Positions 6,605 through 14,850 of a stretch of 22,050 nucleotides of DNA are shown one piece after another. Location: the NCBI GenBank assembly GCA_015904055.1, contig JABMDE010000059.1, positions 22,301 to 44,350 of the forward strand, written 5' to 3'. The notes under the pieces were generated by a model, which was not told the DNA's origin, did not search any database, and worked only from the letters and a program-made list of their open reading frames with translations. Every line of letters begins with the position of its first letter. Position 1 is the stretch's first letter. Position numbers and translations under genes: made by a program. Origin of the DNA: Nitrospira sp. (GTDB taxonomy: Bacteria > Nitrospirota > Nitrospiria > Nitrospirales > Nitrospiraceae).

Positions 6605-6931
6605 ATGCGTATCGTTGCGTTGATCGTACTACTACTTTCTCTCCAATACGGATGTCACCACGGCCCAAATCCGTTACAGCTGAAGCTCGATGACGCAGTG
6701 CAACGTCATGCTTCGATTGATGAACGAATCATGGAATGGGGAGCCCCTAGCGGGAAAGACGCATTAAGCAACGGCAGAATAGTGTATACATGGAAACGTC
6801 CTTGGACTGGCAACTATGTCAACTATGGCGTCCCAGGTGGCCAGGTTTATTCATCACAACATTTGTGTACCATCGTCATCGCTGCTTCGGCAGACAATAC
6901 CGTGCAAAGCTACAACCTCAACGATTGCTGA
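6605..6931 (+). CDS. Small exported, lipoprotein-like protein, unknown function
   Basis: 108 aa; ATG with AGGAG 7 nt upstream. The N-terminus MRIVALIVLLLSLQYGC looks like a short signal peptide ending at Cys17. The lipobox is imperfect (QYGC rather than LxGC), so it may be a lipoprotein or a secreted protein. The mature part is about 90 aa, with a WGAPSG turn, a YTWKRPW stretch and a Cys pair (C86 region HLCTIV and C108 at the very end), resembling small envelope proteins that end with a strand, an Asp-containing turn and a final Cys. I do not recognise a named family. It follows the divergent promoter and leads into the nuclease gene (109-nt gap). As element cargo it could act in surface exclusion or host envelope change, but that is a guess. 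Confidence 0.62.
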   Translation: MRIVALIVLLLSLQYGCHHGPNPLQLKLDDAVQRHASIDERIMEWGAPSGKDALSNGRIVYTWKRPWTGNYVNYGVPGGQVYSSQHLCTIVIAASADNTVQSYNLNDC

Positions 6932-7040
6932 TTACTCCCTTCGGCTACTTGTAGGGCAAGGGCTATGCCTCTTGAATACCACCTCCAGCAAATGTCTTAG
7001 CTGAGAACATTTGGAGCGAGTCTCACCGAGAGGAAGAGAA

Positions 7041-7466
7041 ATGCCAATCGAAAACGATGGGTCAGAACGGAGAGTGCCCGCCTATTCATTCTCTGAACAA
7101 GCGCTAGAGGATTACATGGTTCAGAACATCCGTGATCTGGACTCCAGTTTAATCTTTGAAGATCGTCAAGTACGAACCGACGTGGGAATAATCGATATTC
7201 TTGCTAAAGACCCGGCAGGCATGGTGGTCATTGAGCTAAAGACCGGTGAAGCTGACGATGTTGCTGTCGCTCAAGTAGCTCGTTACCTTGGATGGATGAA
7301 AAACAGTGAACGGTCAGCCGACACATTTCTTCGCAAACGGTTCCGTGCCATTCTGCTGGCGAGCAGCTTTACGGATGGCGCTCGCTGTGCTGCTGCTGTC
7401 ATTTCCGATCTCACTCTATATACGTTCAAACTGTCAAGATTGCATTTCTCAGTGATCTCGAAATAA
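7041..7466 (+). CDS. Stand-alone NucS/EndoMS-type PD-(D/E)XK nuclease domain
   Basis: 141 aa from the ATG at 7041, which has AGAGG 7 nt upstream; a TTG at 7011 in the same frame has no such site. The sequence SEQALEDYMVQN, then RTDVGIIDILAKD, then VVIELKTGEADDVAVAQVARY closely follows the C-terminal catalytic domain of NucS/EndoMS: D52, E65-x-K67 and Q78-x3-Y82 are the expected PD-(D/E)XK residues with normal spacing. The N-terminal DNA-binding/dimerisation half of NucS is missing, so this is the nuclease module alone. Genes of this type (DUF91-like) occur on mobile elements and near defence genes. It could cut mismatched or branched DNA or act against competing elements; the target cannot be read from sequence. 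Confidence 0.75.
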   Translation: MPIENDGSERRVPAYSFSEQALEDYMVQNIRDLDSSLIFEDRQVRTDVGIIDILAKDPAGMVVIELKTGEADDVAVAQVARYLGWMKNSERSADTFLRKRFRAILLASSFTDGARCAAAVISDLTLYTFKLSRLHFSVISK

Positions 7467-7507
7467 TACGCTCTGGCACCCACACGACTTTACCCTGGCC
7501 TGGGGGT

Positions 7508-7523
7508 CCCTTGCGCACAAGGG
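7508..7523 (+). terminator. Hairpin downstream of the nuclease gene
   Basis: CCCTTG-CGCA-CAAGGG forms a perfect 6-bp stem with a tetraloop, 41 nt after the nuclease stop codon. No T-run follows, so terminator function is uncertain. Confidence 0.3.
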
Positions 7524-7604
7524 GGCCACGCAAGGGTTGGGGTAGGTACGTGCCGTTTCCCCAAGATCAGGCTTGGCTAGGATCGCCGGAAATGTGGGGG
7601 AGGC

Positions 7605-7616
7605 CAGGTGTTATTA
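7605..7616 (+). repeat. 12-bp direct repeat near the right element end (copy 2)
   Basis: Identical to CAGGTGTTATTA at 2700-2711 and in the same orientation, within the non-coding right end of the element (7467-7757), where I see no gene. Possible integrase arm site. Confidence 0.25.
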
Positions 7617-7757
7617 CGGTGTTGGCGGGACACACAAATCGGGCTGAATCGAGGGCGAGAGGGCCAAAGAGAAACAAAGTGAGATACGGCTAGACAGCGT
7701 ATAAACAAAGGGGATCGCCCAAATCGTCAAGGACTTGAGCAACCCCCTCTTCAACAG

Positions 7758-7775
7758 TCTGTCCCTCGGCACCAC
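7758..7775 (+). repeat. Distal attachment-site repeat
   Basis: Exact copy of the tRNA-Phe 3' end (2633-2650). Bases upstream (CAACAG) partly resemble the T-stem but the rest of the tRNA is absent, so this is the distal att site and not a second tRNA. Ordinary chromosome resumes at 7776. Confidence 0.88.
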
Positions 7776-8082
7776 ACCAGCATCACTGACACACCCGCGC
7801 CCGGTTCAGCCTCTTCCCGCGAAGTGCCATCCCGACCGCACCAACAGCAACGATTGATGTCCCTGTCCTCTTTTCGCCCTTCCCGGACTATCCAAACTAG
7901 CCCACAGTAGGTACGAGGGGGCATGACTCAACGGCCCGGCGGATGTATCTCGCAATGCGTATCTCATACCTCGCGACAAAGATGAGACACACCGGTTTTG
8001 TCTTGTGCTTCACGAGATACGAGCGACGAAGAACAGAGCAGCGAATCTGCACATGCAGCAGAAGGGCGCTGAATCATGCAGG
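7776..8082. other. Non-coding region between the element and tolC, with GTATCTC repeats
   Basis: No gene seen. GTATCTC occurs at 7945-7951 and 7959-7965 (14 bp apart), and the complementary CGAGATAC at 8013-8020 pairs with GTATCTCG at 7945-7952 across a 60-nt loop. It lies just past the end of the minus-strand secretion cluster, so it may form a terminator-like structure or mark a regulator site of a gene lost by integration. Confidence 0.3.
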
Positions 8083-9420
8083 CTAGTATCGCAGCTGTTC
8101 CACCTGTCCCTGCGCCCGAGCCAGGTTCACACGCGACGCGTTCACGCGGAAGAGGGCATCGATCATGTTGTCCTTCGCCCGCACGACGGAAAACAACGCG
8201 TTCGACAATTCCAGCGTGTTGGAACTCAATGTCCGGATCCGTTCCCGGGCCAGCGACAATTCCTTCAGCGCGGCCTTGAGTCCGGTCTCGGCAATCCGCT
8301 GCTGTTCGATAGAGGCTTTCAGCGTGACGAGCGCTTCTCTCAATTCCATGCCGACCTGATTCTTGACCAGGGCCAGTTTGTACTGCTCCTGGTTGAATTC
8401 GCTCAGACTCTGTCCGATGCGGCCTTCCCGTTGCCCTCCGTCGAAAATCGGGACGGACAGCTGCACACCGACATTATACGTGGCAAGATTGTTGTCGAAC
8501 TTATTGCCGATCAGCCCATAGCTCCCCTCCGCTGACATGGAGGGAATCCGTTCGCCCCTGATCGATCGCAAACTCAATTCCGCGGTCCTGATCCGCTGTA
8601 TCTGCGCCTTGAGTTCCGGTCGATTGGCGCTGGCCAACTCCATAGCGCTTTCCAATGCCGGAATCAGACCCTCGTAGGTCTTCATGGCATCCGTAAGCTG
8701 GAGCTTGAGGTCATAGCCGATCCCGATTGAATTGAGCAGGGTGAACTTGGCCCGCTCCACCTCTCCCTTGGCCAGTTCCAGCCGCTGCCGTTCGTTTTCC
8801 AGCTGGGTTTCCAGCCTGGCCGCATCCAGGCCGGTCGCCATGCCGCCCGCCTGCCGGCTCTTGATGAATACCACCAGCTCTTCATACAGACCGACATTGG
8901 TCGATCGAACCTCCAGCGTCTCCTGGTTACGCAGCACCTCGAAATAGTTCAGGGCCACCTTGGCAACGGTATCGTTCTGGGTGGTTGCAGAATCCATTTC
9001 TGCCACCTGTAGGGCGGAGCGGGAAGCCCGCCACCGTTCGATCAGACTTAAGCTGAAAATCGACTGGGACAAGGAGGCACGCCCGTCGACGATCTCGAAC
9101 GGATCGGTCCGAACCGGTGACCCACCGATGGTGCCCAGGAAGAACGTTTGGGTGTTGAACTTGCCGGTGGAGGCAATATTCGGGAGCAAGGCGCCCAATT
9201 GCGTACGCGATGCCGCGCTTGCCGCCGCGATTCGTTCGCGAAACAGTTGGATGTTGGGACTCTTGTCGAGCGCCGCATCGATGGCATCCGCCAACGACAA
9301 TTTCAAAACCGGAAGCTGCTCAGGGGGCGGCGAAAGCGTCGCGCTCTCCTGAGCCCATGCGGCGCCACCGGCCGTTACCATCACGGCTAGAACAGATGCG
9401 ACTGCCATGCCTCTCATCAT
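8083..9420 (-). CDS. TolC-family outer-membrane channel protein
   Basis: 445 aa; ATG at 9420 with GGGAG 7 nt upstream, 16 nt after the adaptor gene. The signal peptide runs to AWAQ near residue 24. Two outer-membrane-efflux repeats follow: LSLADAIDAALDKSPNIQ opens the first and PELKAQIQRIRTAELSLRS the second, each with long Ala/Gln/Glu-rich helices and heptad-like spacing. YNVGVQLSVPIFDGGQREGR is the typical strand-and-turn before the last long helix. Length is normal for the family. It would form the trimeric outer-membrane duct, with the adaptor encoded immediately upstream as partner. Being last in a run of six same-strand genes that includes a SecA-like ATPase, it is more likely the exit pore of that system than of a drug pump, since no pump gene is present. 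Confidence 0.93.
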   Translation of the reverse strand: MMRGMAVASVLAVMVTAGGAAWAQESATLSPPPEQLPVLKLSLADAIDAALDKSPNIQLFRERIAAASAASRTQLGALLPNIASTGKFNTQTFFLGTIGGSPVRTDPFEIVDGRASLSQSIFSLSLIERWRASRSALQVAEMDSATTQNDTVAKVALNYFEVLRNQETLEVRSTNVGLYEELVVFIKSRQAGGMATGLDAARLETQLENERQRLELAKGEVERAKFTLLNSIGIGYDLKLQLTDAMKTYEGLIPALESAMELASANRPELKAQIQRIRTAELSLRSIRGERIPSMSAEGSYGLIGNKFDNNLATYNVGVQLSVPIFDGGQREGRIGQSLSEFNQEQYKLALVKNQVGMELREALVTLKASIEQQRIAETGLKAALKELSLARERIRTLSSNTLELSNALFSVVRAKDNMIDALFRVNASRVNLARAQGQVEQLRY

Positions 9421-9436
9421 GCTAATTCTCCCTCTC

Positions 9437-10309
9437 CTATGGCATCCCAGGAAACTTTACGGTACAGGCCAGTCCGGCCGGCAGGACGTTGTTGGGATTC
9501 GGCATTTCGAGCCGGACACCGAAAGTCCCGCTCGCGCTGTCGACCACACGATTGACGACGGTGATCTTCGCCTGATACGCGGTCGCGGCACTGCCCTCCG
9601 GGTGCACCTCCGCCTTCATCCCCACCTCCAACTTGCCCAGCAGGCTCAGTGGCGCGAAGACCTCCACCCGCAACGGGTCGATCTGGGCCAGCTTGAGAAT
9701 GGGCGTCTGCCTGGCCAATTCACCGGGCGACAACAACCGCTCGACCACAACGCCGTTCAGCGGGCTGTACACCGTATGGAGATTCAGGGACGCCGTGGCC
9801 CTCTGCCACTCCAGTTTGGCAATGCGCTTATTTTCGACCGCCTCCAGATAGGCCGACTCCGCCAGGACCTTCTCGGTTTGCGCCTCGTCCATCTCGTGCT
9901 TGGCGATTGAGTTGGATTGGTAGAGACCCATCGCCCGATCAAGCTTCCTGGCACTGAAGGCCATTTTCGCCTGCGTACTCTTGATCGTCGCTTCCGCCTC
10001 GGCCTTCGCCTTGGCCAGATCGACTGTGGCCTTTTCCACGCTCGCCTCCAGCGTCACAACGGCCTGACCCTTAGTCACCCAATCGCCACGTTCCACGTTC
10101 ACCTGCTGGATGAGACCTTCCACCGGCGCCCCGACAGACACTTCCATGTAGGGTTTCATCACGCAGGCCAGTGTACCGGCCGCTTGCGCAGGCGCGTCCC
10201 AACCAAGGAGACCGGCGGCAAGAACGGCCGCGGCCCGTGAAAGTGCGCGCAGGCGGGACCTGTGATTCGGGATGAAGCGGACATGACCCTCTTGAACGAT
10301 CCTCACCAT
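9437..10309 (-). CDS. HlyD/RND-type periplasmic adaptor (membrane fusion protein)
   Basis: About 290 aa from the ATG at 10309 (AGGAAG 12 nt upstream); a GTG at 10351 would add 14 residues. After basic residues (RSRLRALSR) comes a hydrophobic segment ending PAQA, a Sec signal. Then the usual adaptor order: a first lipoyl half (MEVSVGAPVEGLIQQVNVER then GDWVTKGQ), an alpha-helical hairpin rich in Ala/Lys/Glu (about 100-180), the second lipoyl half (TVYSPLNGVVVERLLSPGE), and a beta-barrel ending GLACTVKFPG. It would join the inner-membrane part to TolC. The stop is 16 nt from tolC. It is the third adaptor-type protein of the cluster and the only fully periplasmic one. Confidence 0.9.
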   Translation of the reverse strand: MVRIVQEGHVRFIPNHRSRLRALSRAAAVLAAGLLGWDAPAQAAGTLACVMKPYMEVSVGAPVEGLIQQVNVERGDWVTKGQAVVTLEASVEKATVDLAKAKAEAEATIKSTQAKMAFSARKLDRAMGLYQSNSIAKHEMDEAQTEKVLAESAYLEAVENKRIAKLEWQRATASLNLHTVYSPLNGVVVERLLSPGELARQTPILKLAQIDPLRVEVFAPLSLLGKLEVGMKAEVHPEGSAATAYQAKITVVNRVVDSASGTFGVRLEMPNPNNVLPAGLACTVKFPGMP

Positions 10310-10435
10310 AGTGAATCTGCACTTCCTTTCATGTCCCGATTCGGACGGCACACTACAGTCCTACGGGGAATTTTAAATCGCAATGAGGCGGTTCGAGTCG
10401 CCTACGAATGGCGACGCCGTGATCGCCGATCCGCC

Positions 10436-10453
10436 ACCCCGATGCGGCGGGGT
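10436..10453. terminator. Hairpin between the SecA-like gene and the adaptor gene
   Basis: ACCCCG-ATGCGG-CGGGGT is a perfect 6-bp GC-rich stem 17 nt past the SecA-like stop codon. Without a U-run on the minus strand it is more likely an mRNA processing or partial termination point than a full terminator. It sits in the only gap over 100 nt between the SecA-like gene and tolC. Confidence 0.3.
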
Positions 10454-10470
10454 CCTTCCCTTCTCTCTCT

Positions 10471-12561
10471 TCATTCCATCCGTCCGGAAAATGCAAGTGT
10501 GGATTCGAGCTGATCCTCATGCTGCAACAGCTCCCGGCGCACGCGGGCGTGCAGCCGTTCAGCCGACAACTGCGCCCGGCGCACCAGCACGGCTGCCAGC
10601 CATCCCTCCAGCGGCTTGCCCGAAGTAAGCAGCAGCCGCGCCACCCATCGAACAACTGTTCCATGAGAAGCCATCAGCAGCTCGTCTTCCAGCGAGGTCA
10701 CGGCTTCATAGCTGCCGGGATCCCCTTGGCGGCCGGCCCGCCCCCATCGAACAACTGTTCCATGAGAAGCCATCAGCAGCTCGTCTTCCAGCGAGGTCAC
10801 GGCTTCATAGCTGCCGGGATCCCCTTGGCGGCCGGCCCGCCCATAGAGCTGCCGATCGATGCGTTTGGCTTCATACCGTTCAGTCGCCAGCACGTGCAAC
10901 CCGCCGGCCTGTGCCACGAAGCGGGTCAACTTGATGTCGGTGCCGCGCCCCGCCATATTCGTCGCCACCGTGACCCGCCCCCGCTCGCCGGCTGCCGCGA
11001 CGACCGTCGCCTCCCCCTGATCCTGTCTGGCATTGAGCACCACATGCTCGATCTTCGCCCTCGTCAAGTGTTTGCTGAGGGTTTCTGAGGCAGCGACGGA
11101 ATGGGTCCCGACCAGAACAGGCCGTCCCTGCCCCCGCAACTGGCCGATCCGATCCACGGCCGCATCCCACTTCTGCTCCGCCGTGGCAAATAGCCGCTCG
11201 CCCGTCCACACACGCTGGACCGGGCGATTCGTGGGAATCGTGACCGTCGCGAGGCGATAGACATTCCAGAGCTCGGTGGCCACCTCCTGTGCGGTCCCGG
11301 TCATGCCCGAGAGCCAGAGATACCGCCGGAAAAACCGTTGGTAGGTGATCCTCGCCAATGAGGTCTGCATCGGCGTGAGGGGGCAGCCCTCCTTCAACTC
11401 GATCATCTGATGGAGTCCCTGCTCCCAGGATCGATCCCCCATGATGCGTCCCGTGTATTCGTCGATGATTTGCACCTTGTCATCGCGGACCAGGTACTGT
11501 CTATCGCGATGAAACAGATGCAATGCCGTCAGCGCCTGACAGACCAGCGCTTCCCTCCGCCTCGGCCCGGACCAGATCCCCTTCAAACCCTCAGCCTGTT
11601 TCGTCAGCGTCTCCTGCCCCTTGGGAGTCAGACGGATGTTCCGCTCCCGTCCGTCGAGCGTGAAGTCCTGTCCCCGTTCCAAGTCCCGCGCGAGCTTCAA
11701 GGCCGTGTCATAAATCTGCTTTTCCGGCACCTGTCCGCCGGCGCCGGAAATAATCAGGGGAACCCGCGCTTCATCCACCAGCACGCTATCCGCTTCATCG
11801 ACGATCCCGAAGCACAGCCCGCGCAGAACCAACTGCCTCAGTCTGGTCGCGTCGCCGTAGAGCCGCTCAAGCTGCAGCTGAATGCGATTCGGCTGACGCC
11901 CGACTGCCAACCGGTCCCGGAGATAGTCGAACGCCAGTTCCTTGTTACAGCAATAGGTCACATCGCAGCTATACGCGCCCCGCCTCCTGACCGGATCGAG
12001 TTCATGCGTGACGGTCCCGACGCTGAGCCCGAGCATCTCATAGACCGGTTTCATTTCCCGGGCATCCCTGTCTGTCAGATAATCGTTGACCGTGATCACA
12101 TGGACCGGCACGCCGGCCATCGCGGCGGTCGCCGCCGCCAGCGTGGCAGTCAGCGTCTTGCCCTCGCCGGTCGCCATTTCCGCAATGCAGCCGTTCAGCA
12201 ATACCCATCCGCCGAAAATCTGGACGTCGTGGTGCCGTTGGGCCAGTGTCCTGTGCGCCACTTCACGGACCAGGGCAAAGGAGCGGCAGACGAGTTCTTC
12301 CGAAAACCCCTCCCGGCGTAATCGGTCGCGCAGCTGCTTGGCCAGGTGTTTGATCTGCTCATCTGAAAACTTCTTGATGTCGAGACCTTGCTCTCCCACT
12401 TGACTCACAATCGCCGTCTTCATGCATTGCCGCACACGTAGACGACGCAGGAGAGGGCTGACCAGTCGAGCCCCTTGACGGTCGAACCAACTCTCTGTCG
12501 GCACATGGCGCTCGGGATAGATGCTGTGTAACGCGGTGCGTTCTCGAGCAAGATCAAACAT
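10471..12561 (-). CDS. SecA-like ATPase, shortened, with duplicated motif VI
   Basis: 696 aa; the ATG overlaps the end of the M50 gene by 8 nt (ATGTTTGA), so translation is coupled. SecA motifs appear in order: GGWVLLNGCIAEMATGEGKT (Walker A at 129-136), TVNDYLTDRDA, VDEADSVLVDEARVPLIISG (Walker B and the start of the cross-linking domain), LSGMTGTA, TNMAGRGTDIKL and YGRAGRQGDPGSYE. Housekeeping SecA is about 800-900 aa; here little follows motif VI, so the wing/scaffold part is short and the C-terminal zinc tail is missing. It is therefore a SecA paralogue and not the cell's main SecA. Residues around 580-645 hold two identical 33-residue units in tandem, each with GRAGRQGDPG (see repeat). 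Its partners are adaptors, an M50 protease and TolC; I infer that it powers export of a dedicated substrate. Confidence 0.88.
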   Translation of the reverse strand: MFDLARERTALHSIYPERHVPTESWFDRQGARLVSPLLRRLRVRQCMKTAIVSQVGEQGLDIKKFSDEQIKHLAKQLRDRLRREGFSEELVCRSFALVREVAHRTLAQRHHDVQIFGGWVLLNGCIAEMATGEGKTLTATLAAATAAMAGVPVHVITVNDYLTDRDAREMKPVYEMLGLSVGTVTHELDPVRRRGAYSCDVTYCCNKELAFDYLRDRLAVGRQPNRIQLQLERLYGDATRLRQLVLRGLCFGIVDEADSVLVDEARVPLIISGAGGQVPEKQIYDTALKLARDLERGQDFTLDGRERNIRLTPKGQETLTKQAEGLKGIWSGPRRREALVCQALTALHLFHRDRQYLVRDDKVQIIDEYTGRIMGDRSWEQGLHQMIELKEGCPLTPMQTSLARITYQRFFRRYLWLSGMTGTAQEVATELWNVYRLATVTIPTNRPVQRVWTGERLFATAEQKWDAAVDRIGQLRGQGRPVLVGTHSVAASETLSKHLTRAKIEHVVLNARQDQGEATVVAAAGERGRVTVATNMAGRGTDIKLTRFVAQAGGLHVLATERYEAKRIDRQLYGRAGRQGDPGSYEAVTSLEDELLMASHGTVVRWGRAGRQGDPGSYEAVTSLEDELLMASHGTVVRWVARLLLTSGKPLEGWLAAVLVRRAQLSAERLHARVRRELLQHEDQLESTLAFSGRME
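10644..10842. repeat. Perfect 99-bp tandem duplication inside the SecA-like gene
   Basis: Positions 10644-10742 and 10743-10841 are identical, with the match running one base further, so the junction has a 1-nt overlap within a C-run. The unit is 33 codons long, so the frame is kept. The translated unit runs from GRAGRQGDPGSYE to MASHGTVVRW and is present twice head to tail. No mismatch means the event is recent or under conversion; an assembly artefact cannot be excluded. Confidence 0.97.
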
Positions 12562-14701
12562 TGAACCGCGCCAGGAATAACTGGCGTCCTTGCCGATACC
12601 ATTGAGTCGCTAATGATTCCCGGCCGTGGTCGAACCGCACGTACACCCGCCCGCCGACATTGAGAATGCCGTTCTGGACGGGCATTTCGAGATCGACCTG
12701 GAAAAACTTCTTGATCGCTTTCTGACCTTTCGGATCACGAGGATCAAGCAGCACCTGCCCCCCTCCGCCGCTGCCCAACGCCAAGCTCGGCAGCTCCTCG
12801 CTGGCGGCCGGAACCAGCCGCTTGATCGTCGCCGGCATCGGTTCGTCAAGCCGTTCGGCCAATCGGACCTGGACAGCGTTGATCTGGTGCCGGATCAGAT
12901 CGATGTCGTCTTGATCGACGACGGTGCGGACCGTAATCATCTTGAGATCCACCACATGGGCAAGCACCTCGCCGCGCTTCACAAATCGTCCGGGAAGATC
13001 CTCCGATTTCGGAAGGACGAACGTCCCCGCGGCTTTGTTTCGGATCACAAGGTCCGCCTGCCGTTCCCGTGCGCGGGTCAGACGTTCCTCGATGTACTGT
13101 TGCTCTTCCTCCAGTATTTTCGCCTTGACCAGGTTGTCGATGATTTGCTCACGGATCCGCGCGGTAATCTCCTGCAGTTGCGCTTCGAGCACCTTCACAT
13201 CCCGCTCGACAGCGGGGTCATCGCACACCATGAGCACATCGCCAGGCTGGACGGCCGAACCCGGCGTCGCCACAACCCGCGCGACGAATCCATCCACTTC
13301 CGCCCTGACGAACGCCTCATCAGGAATCCAGACGACGCCCTCGGCTCTCGTCCGGAACGGCGCCGGCACGAGCACCAGCAGCGCCATGAAACAGGCCGCC
13401 CCCGCCATGCTCACCGCGATAGCGCGCCCGCGCACGCGACGAATCCGGGGACTCGTGAAGAGATAGGTCACGCCCTTCCCCAGCGGCAGCACAAACCAGG
13501 TGAAGCCCGTCAGAACGGCAAACACCATGCCCAGTATGAACAGCTGGTCCGTAAGATAGAGCAGGATGGCAATGACGACCATGACCCGATAGACGAAGGA
13601 AGACACGGCGTAGGCGATAAACCAACCGCGTTCGCCCGCCGCAGCATGGGACACCGGAGCATCGTCCCGCCCGAACAGATACCGTTCGCAGAGGTCGCCG
13701 AGATACCTGTTGGCGCGTTGCCGGAGATTCGGAATTTCCAGAAAATCGGCCAGCATGTAATAGCCGTCAAAGCGCAGAAGCGGATTGGCATTGAAAACCA
13801 CCGTCGAGAAACCGGCAATGAGGATGGTGTTGTAGGCGAGGGTGCGCACCGTGCCGGGCTCGACGCTGACCCAGACGTACAAAGCGATCGCGGCCAGCAC
13901 CAATTCCACGATCATGCCTGCTGCCCCGACGGTAGCGCGCTGCCATTTGTCGGCGAACGCGGACGAGGCCGAGGCATCCACATAGGGCACGGGCGACAAA
14001 ACCAGCAGCATGACCCCCATTTCGTGGACCTCGCCGCCGAACGCTTTCACGGCGAAGGCATGGCCAAATTCATGCAGCGCCTTGATCACGGGAAAGAGCA
14101 GCCACAACAGCACCAGGTTCTGGGGCGCCGTCACACGGTCGATCAGGTTCTCGGTGAGATCCCCCCAGTGCGCGGCGCCGATCAGCAGGGCCGGTCCGAC
14201 GATCAGGCACCAGAGGAGCGCGCCCCACCAGGAAAAGAAGGGGCGGACGAGCGAGACGAACTGTTGCAGAAACCGTTCAGGATCAAACAGAGGAAACTGC
14301 CAGGCGAAAAAGCTCATCAGCCGCCGCTGCCATTTCTGCTGGCGATGCTTTTCGTAGCGGGCCAACAACTCGGCAATGTCCGGACGAATATCGCACTGCA
14401 ACACATCCGCGGCATGCAGCTGGCTCAGCAGCTGCACGACCTCCGGCTGGGTGGGCGCATTGTCCCCGAGACGGGAGGAGCAGAGTTCCCAGATTTCCTG
14501 GACCGAATTCTTGCCATCCATCAAGCCGATGAACGAGTACGCAGCCGGAGAAAACCGGTGGAATCGCTCGTTCGAACGGTCTTGCAAGACGTACCAGGTT
14601 TTCCCTCGATATTGATGCCGGTGCAGCATGGCATGGCTGCGCAGGCGCGGGGTGAGCGCAGCGATACGATACCAGGACGGGCTGAAGAGCGCTTCAGACA
14701 T
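12554..14701 (-). CDS. PqqD-like domain / M50 site-2-type protease / HlyD fusion
   Basis: 715 aa. Residues about 30-105 (GKTWYVLQDRSNERFHRFSP, later NSVQEIWELC and a closing LLSQLHAADVL helix) look like the PqqD fold, which in peptide pathways binds leader peptides (RRE). A multi-pass membrane region (about 150-440) carries HEFGH at 210-214 and NANPLLRFDGYY at 304-315, the metal ligands H210, H214 and probably D312 of M50 intramembrane metalloproteases. The C-terminal part (about 450-620) is an HlyD-like barrel-sandwich with a helical hairpin (LEAQLQEITARIREQIIDN). M50-HlyD fusions are known as HlyD-family adaptors; here the protease residues are intact. It sits directly upstream of and overlaps the SecA-like gene. 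I infer that it is the inner-membrane core of the export system and may trim its substrate. Confidence 0.86.
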   Translation of the reverse strand: MSEALFSPSWYRIAALTPRLRSHAMLHRHQYRGKTWYVLQDRSNERFHRFSPAAYSFIGLMDGKNSVQEIWELCSSRLGDNAPTQPEVVQLLSQLHAADVLQCDIRPDIAELLARYEKHRQQKWQRRLMSFFAWQFPLFDPERFLQQFVSLVRPFFSWWGALLWCLIVGPALLIGAAHWGDLTENLIDRVTAPQNLVLLWLLFPVIKALHEFGHAFAVKAFGGEVHEMGVMLLVLSPVPYVDASASSAFADKWQRATVGAAGMIVELVLAAIALYVWVSVEPGTVRTLAYNTILIAGFSTVVFNANPLLRFDGYYMLADFLEIPNLRQRANRYLGDLCERYLFGRDDAPVSHAAAGERGWFIAYAVSSFVYRVMVVIAILLYLTDQLFILGMVFAVLTGFTWFVLPLGKGVTYLFTSPRIRRVRGRAIAVSMAGAACFMALLVLVPAPFRTRAEGVVWIPDEAFVRAEVDGFVARVVATPGSAVQPGDVLMVCDDPAVERDVKVLEAQLQEITARIREQIIDNLVKAKILEEEQQYIEERLTRARERQADLVIRNKAAGTFVLPKSEDLPGRFVKRGEVLAHVVDLKMITVRTVVDQDDIDLIRHQINAVQVRLAERLDEPMPATIKRLVPAASEELPSLALGSGGGGQVLLDPRDPKGQKAIKKFFQVDLEMPVQNGILNVGGRVYVRFDHGRESLATQWYRQGRQLFLARFNV

Positions 14702-14850
14702 ACGATATCGAGAGCCTCAGACTCAAGTATGGGTTGAGGTTTCCACTGATAAATAGCTGAAATATTGTGGTTGATGATCAGATATGTGCACAAGATCGTT
14801 GGTCCTCATATCAGTACCCTCATCCTTGACCTTAGCCTCAACCCGCTTCT

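Larger units (their letters stand above)
2633..7775. mobile_element. Small integrative element in tRNA-Phe, about 5.1 kb
   Basis: The element is bounded by 18-bp direct repeats (2633-2650 and 7758-7775), the left one inside the tRNA. Contents from left to right: integrase, XRE repressor, excisionase-like HTH, four-Cys mini-protein and RepA-like ATPase (all minus strand), then an XRE regulator (minus), and a small exported protein and NucS-type nuclease domain (plus). There are no capsid, terminase, relaxase or conjugation genes, so it cannot move on its own by known routes. It resembles a phage satellite or a mobilisable/plasmid-like integrative element with its own replication ATPase. Its non-coding parts look visibly more AT-rich than the secretion cluster to the right. 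Confidence 0.82.

Noticed and set aside
7758..7775. Second tRNA gene at the tRNA-like sequence
   Set aside because: Only the 3' end of tRNA-Phe is present; no D-arm or anticodon arm precedes it, so it is the distal att site.
11410..12321. 303-codon plus-strand open frame opposite the SecA-like gene
   Set aside because: Antisense shadow; Pro/Arg/Gln-rich, no motif, and the minus strand has all SecA motifs.
12626..14737. 703-codon open frame on the plus strand opposite the M50 gene
   Set aside because: Its product is His/Arg/Gln-rich without domain logic, while the minus strand shows clear M50 and HlyD motifs; long antisense frames are expected from GC-rich codon use.
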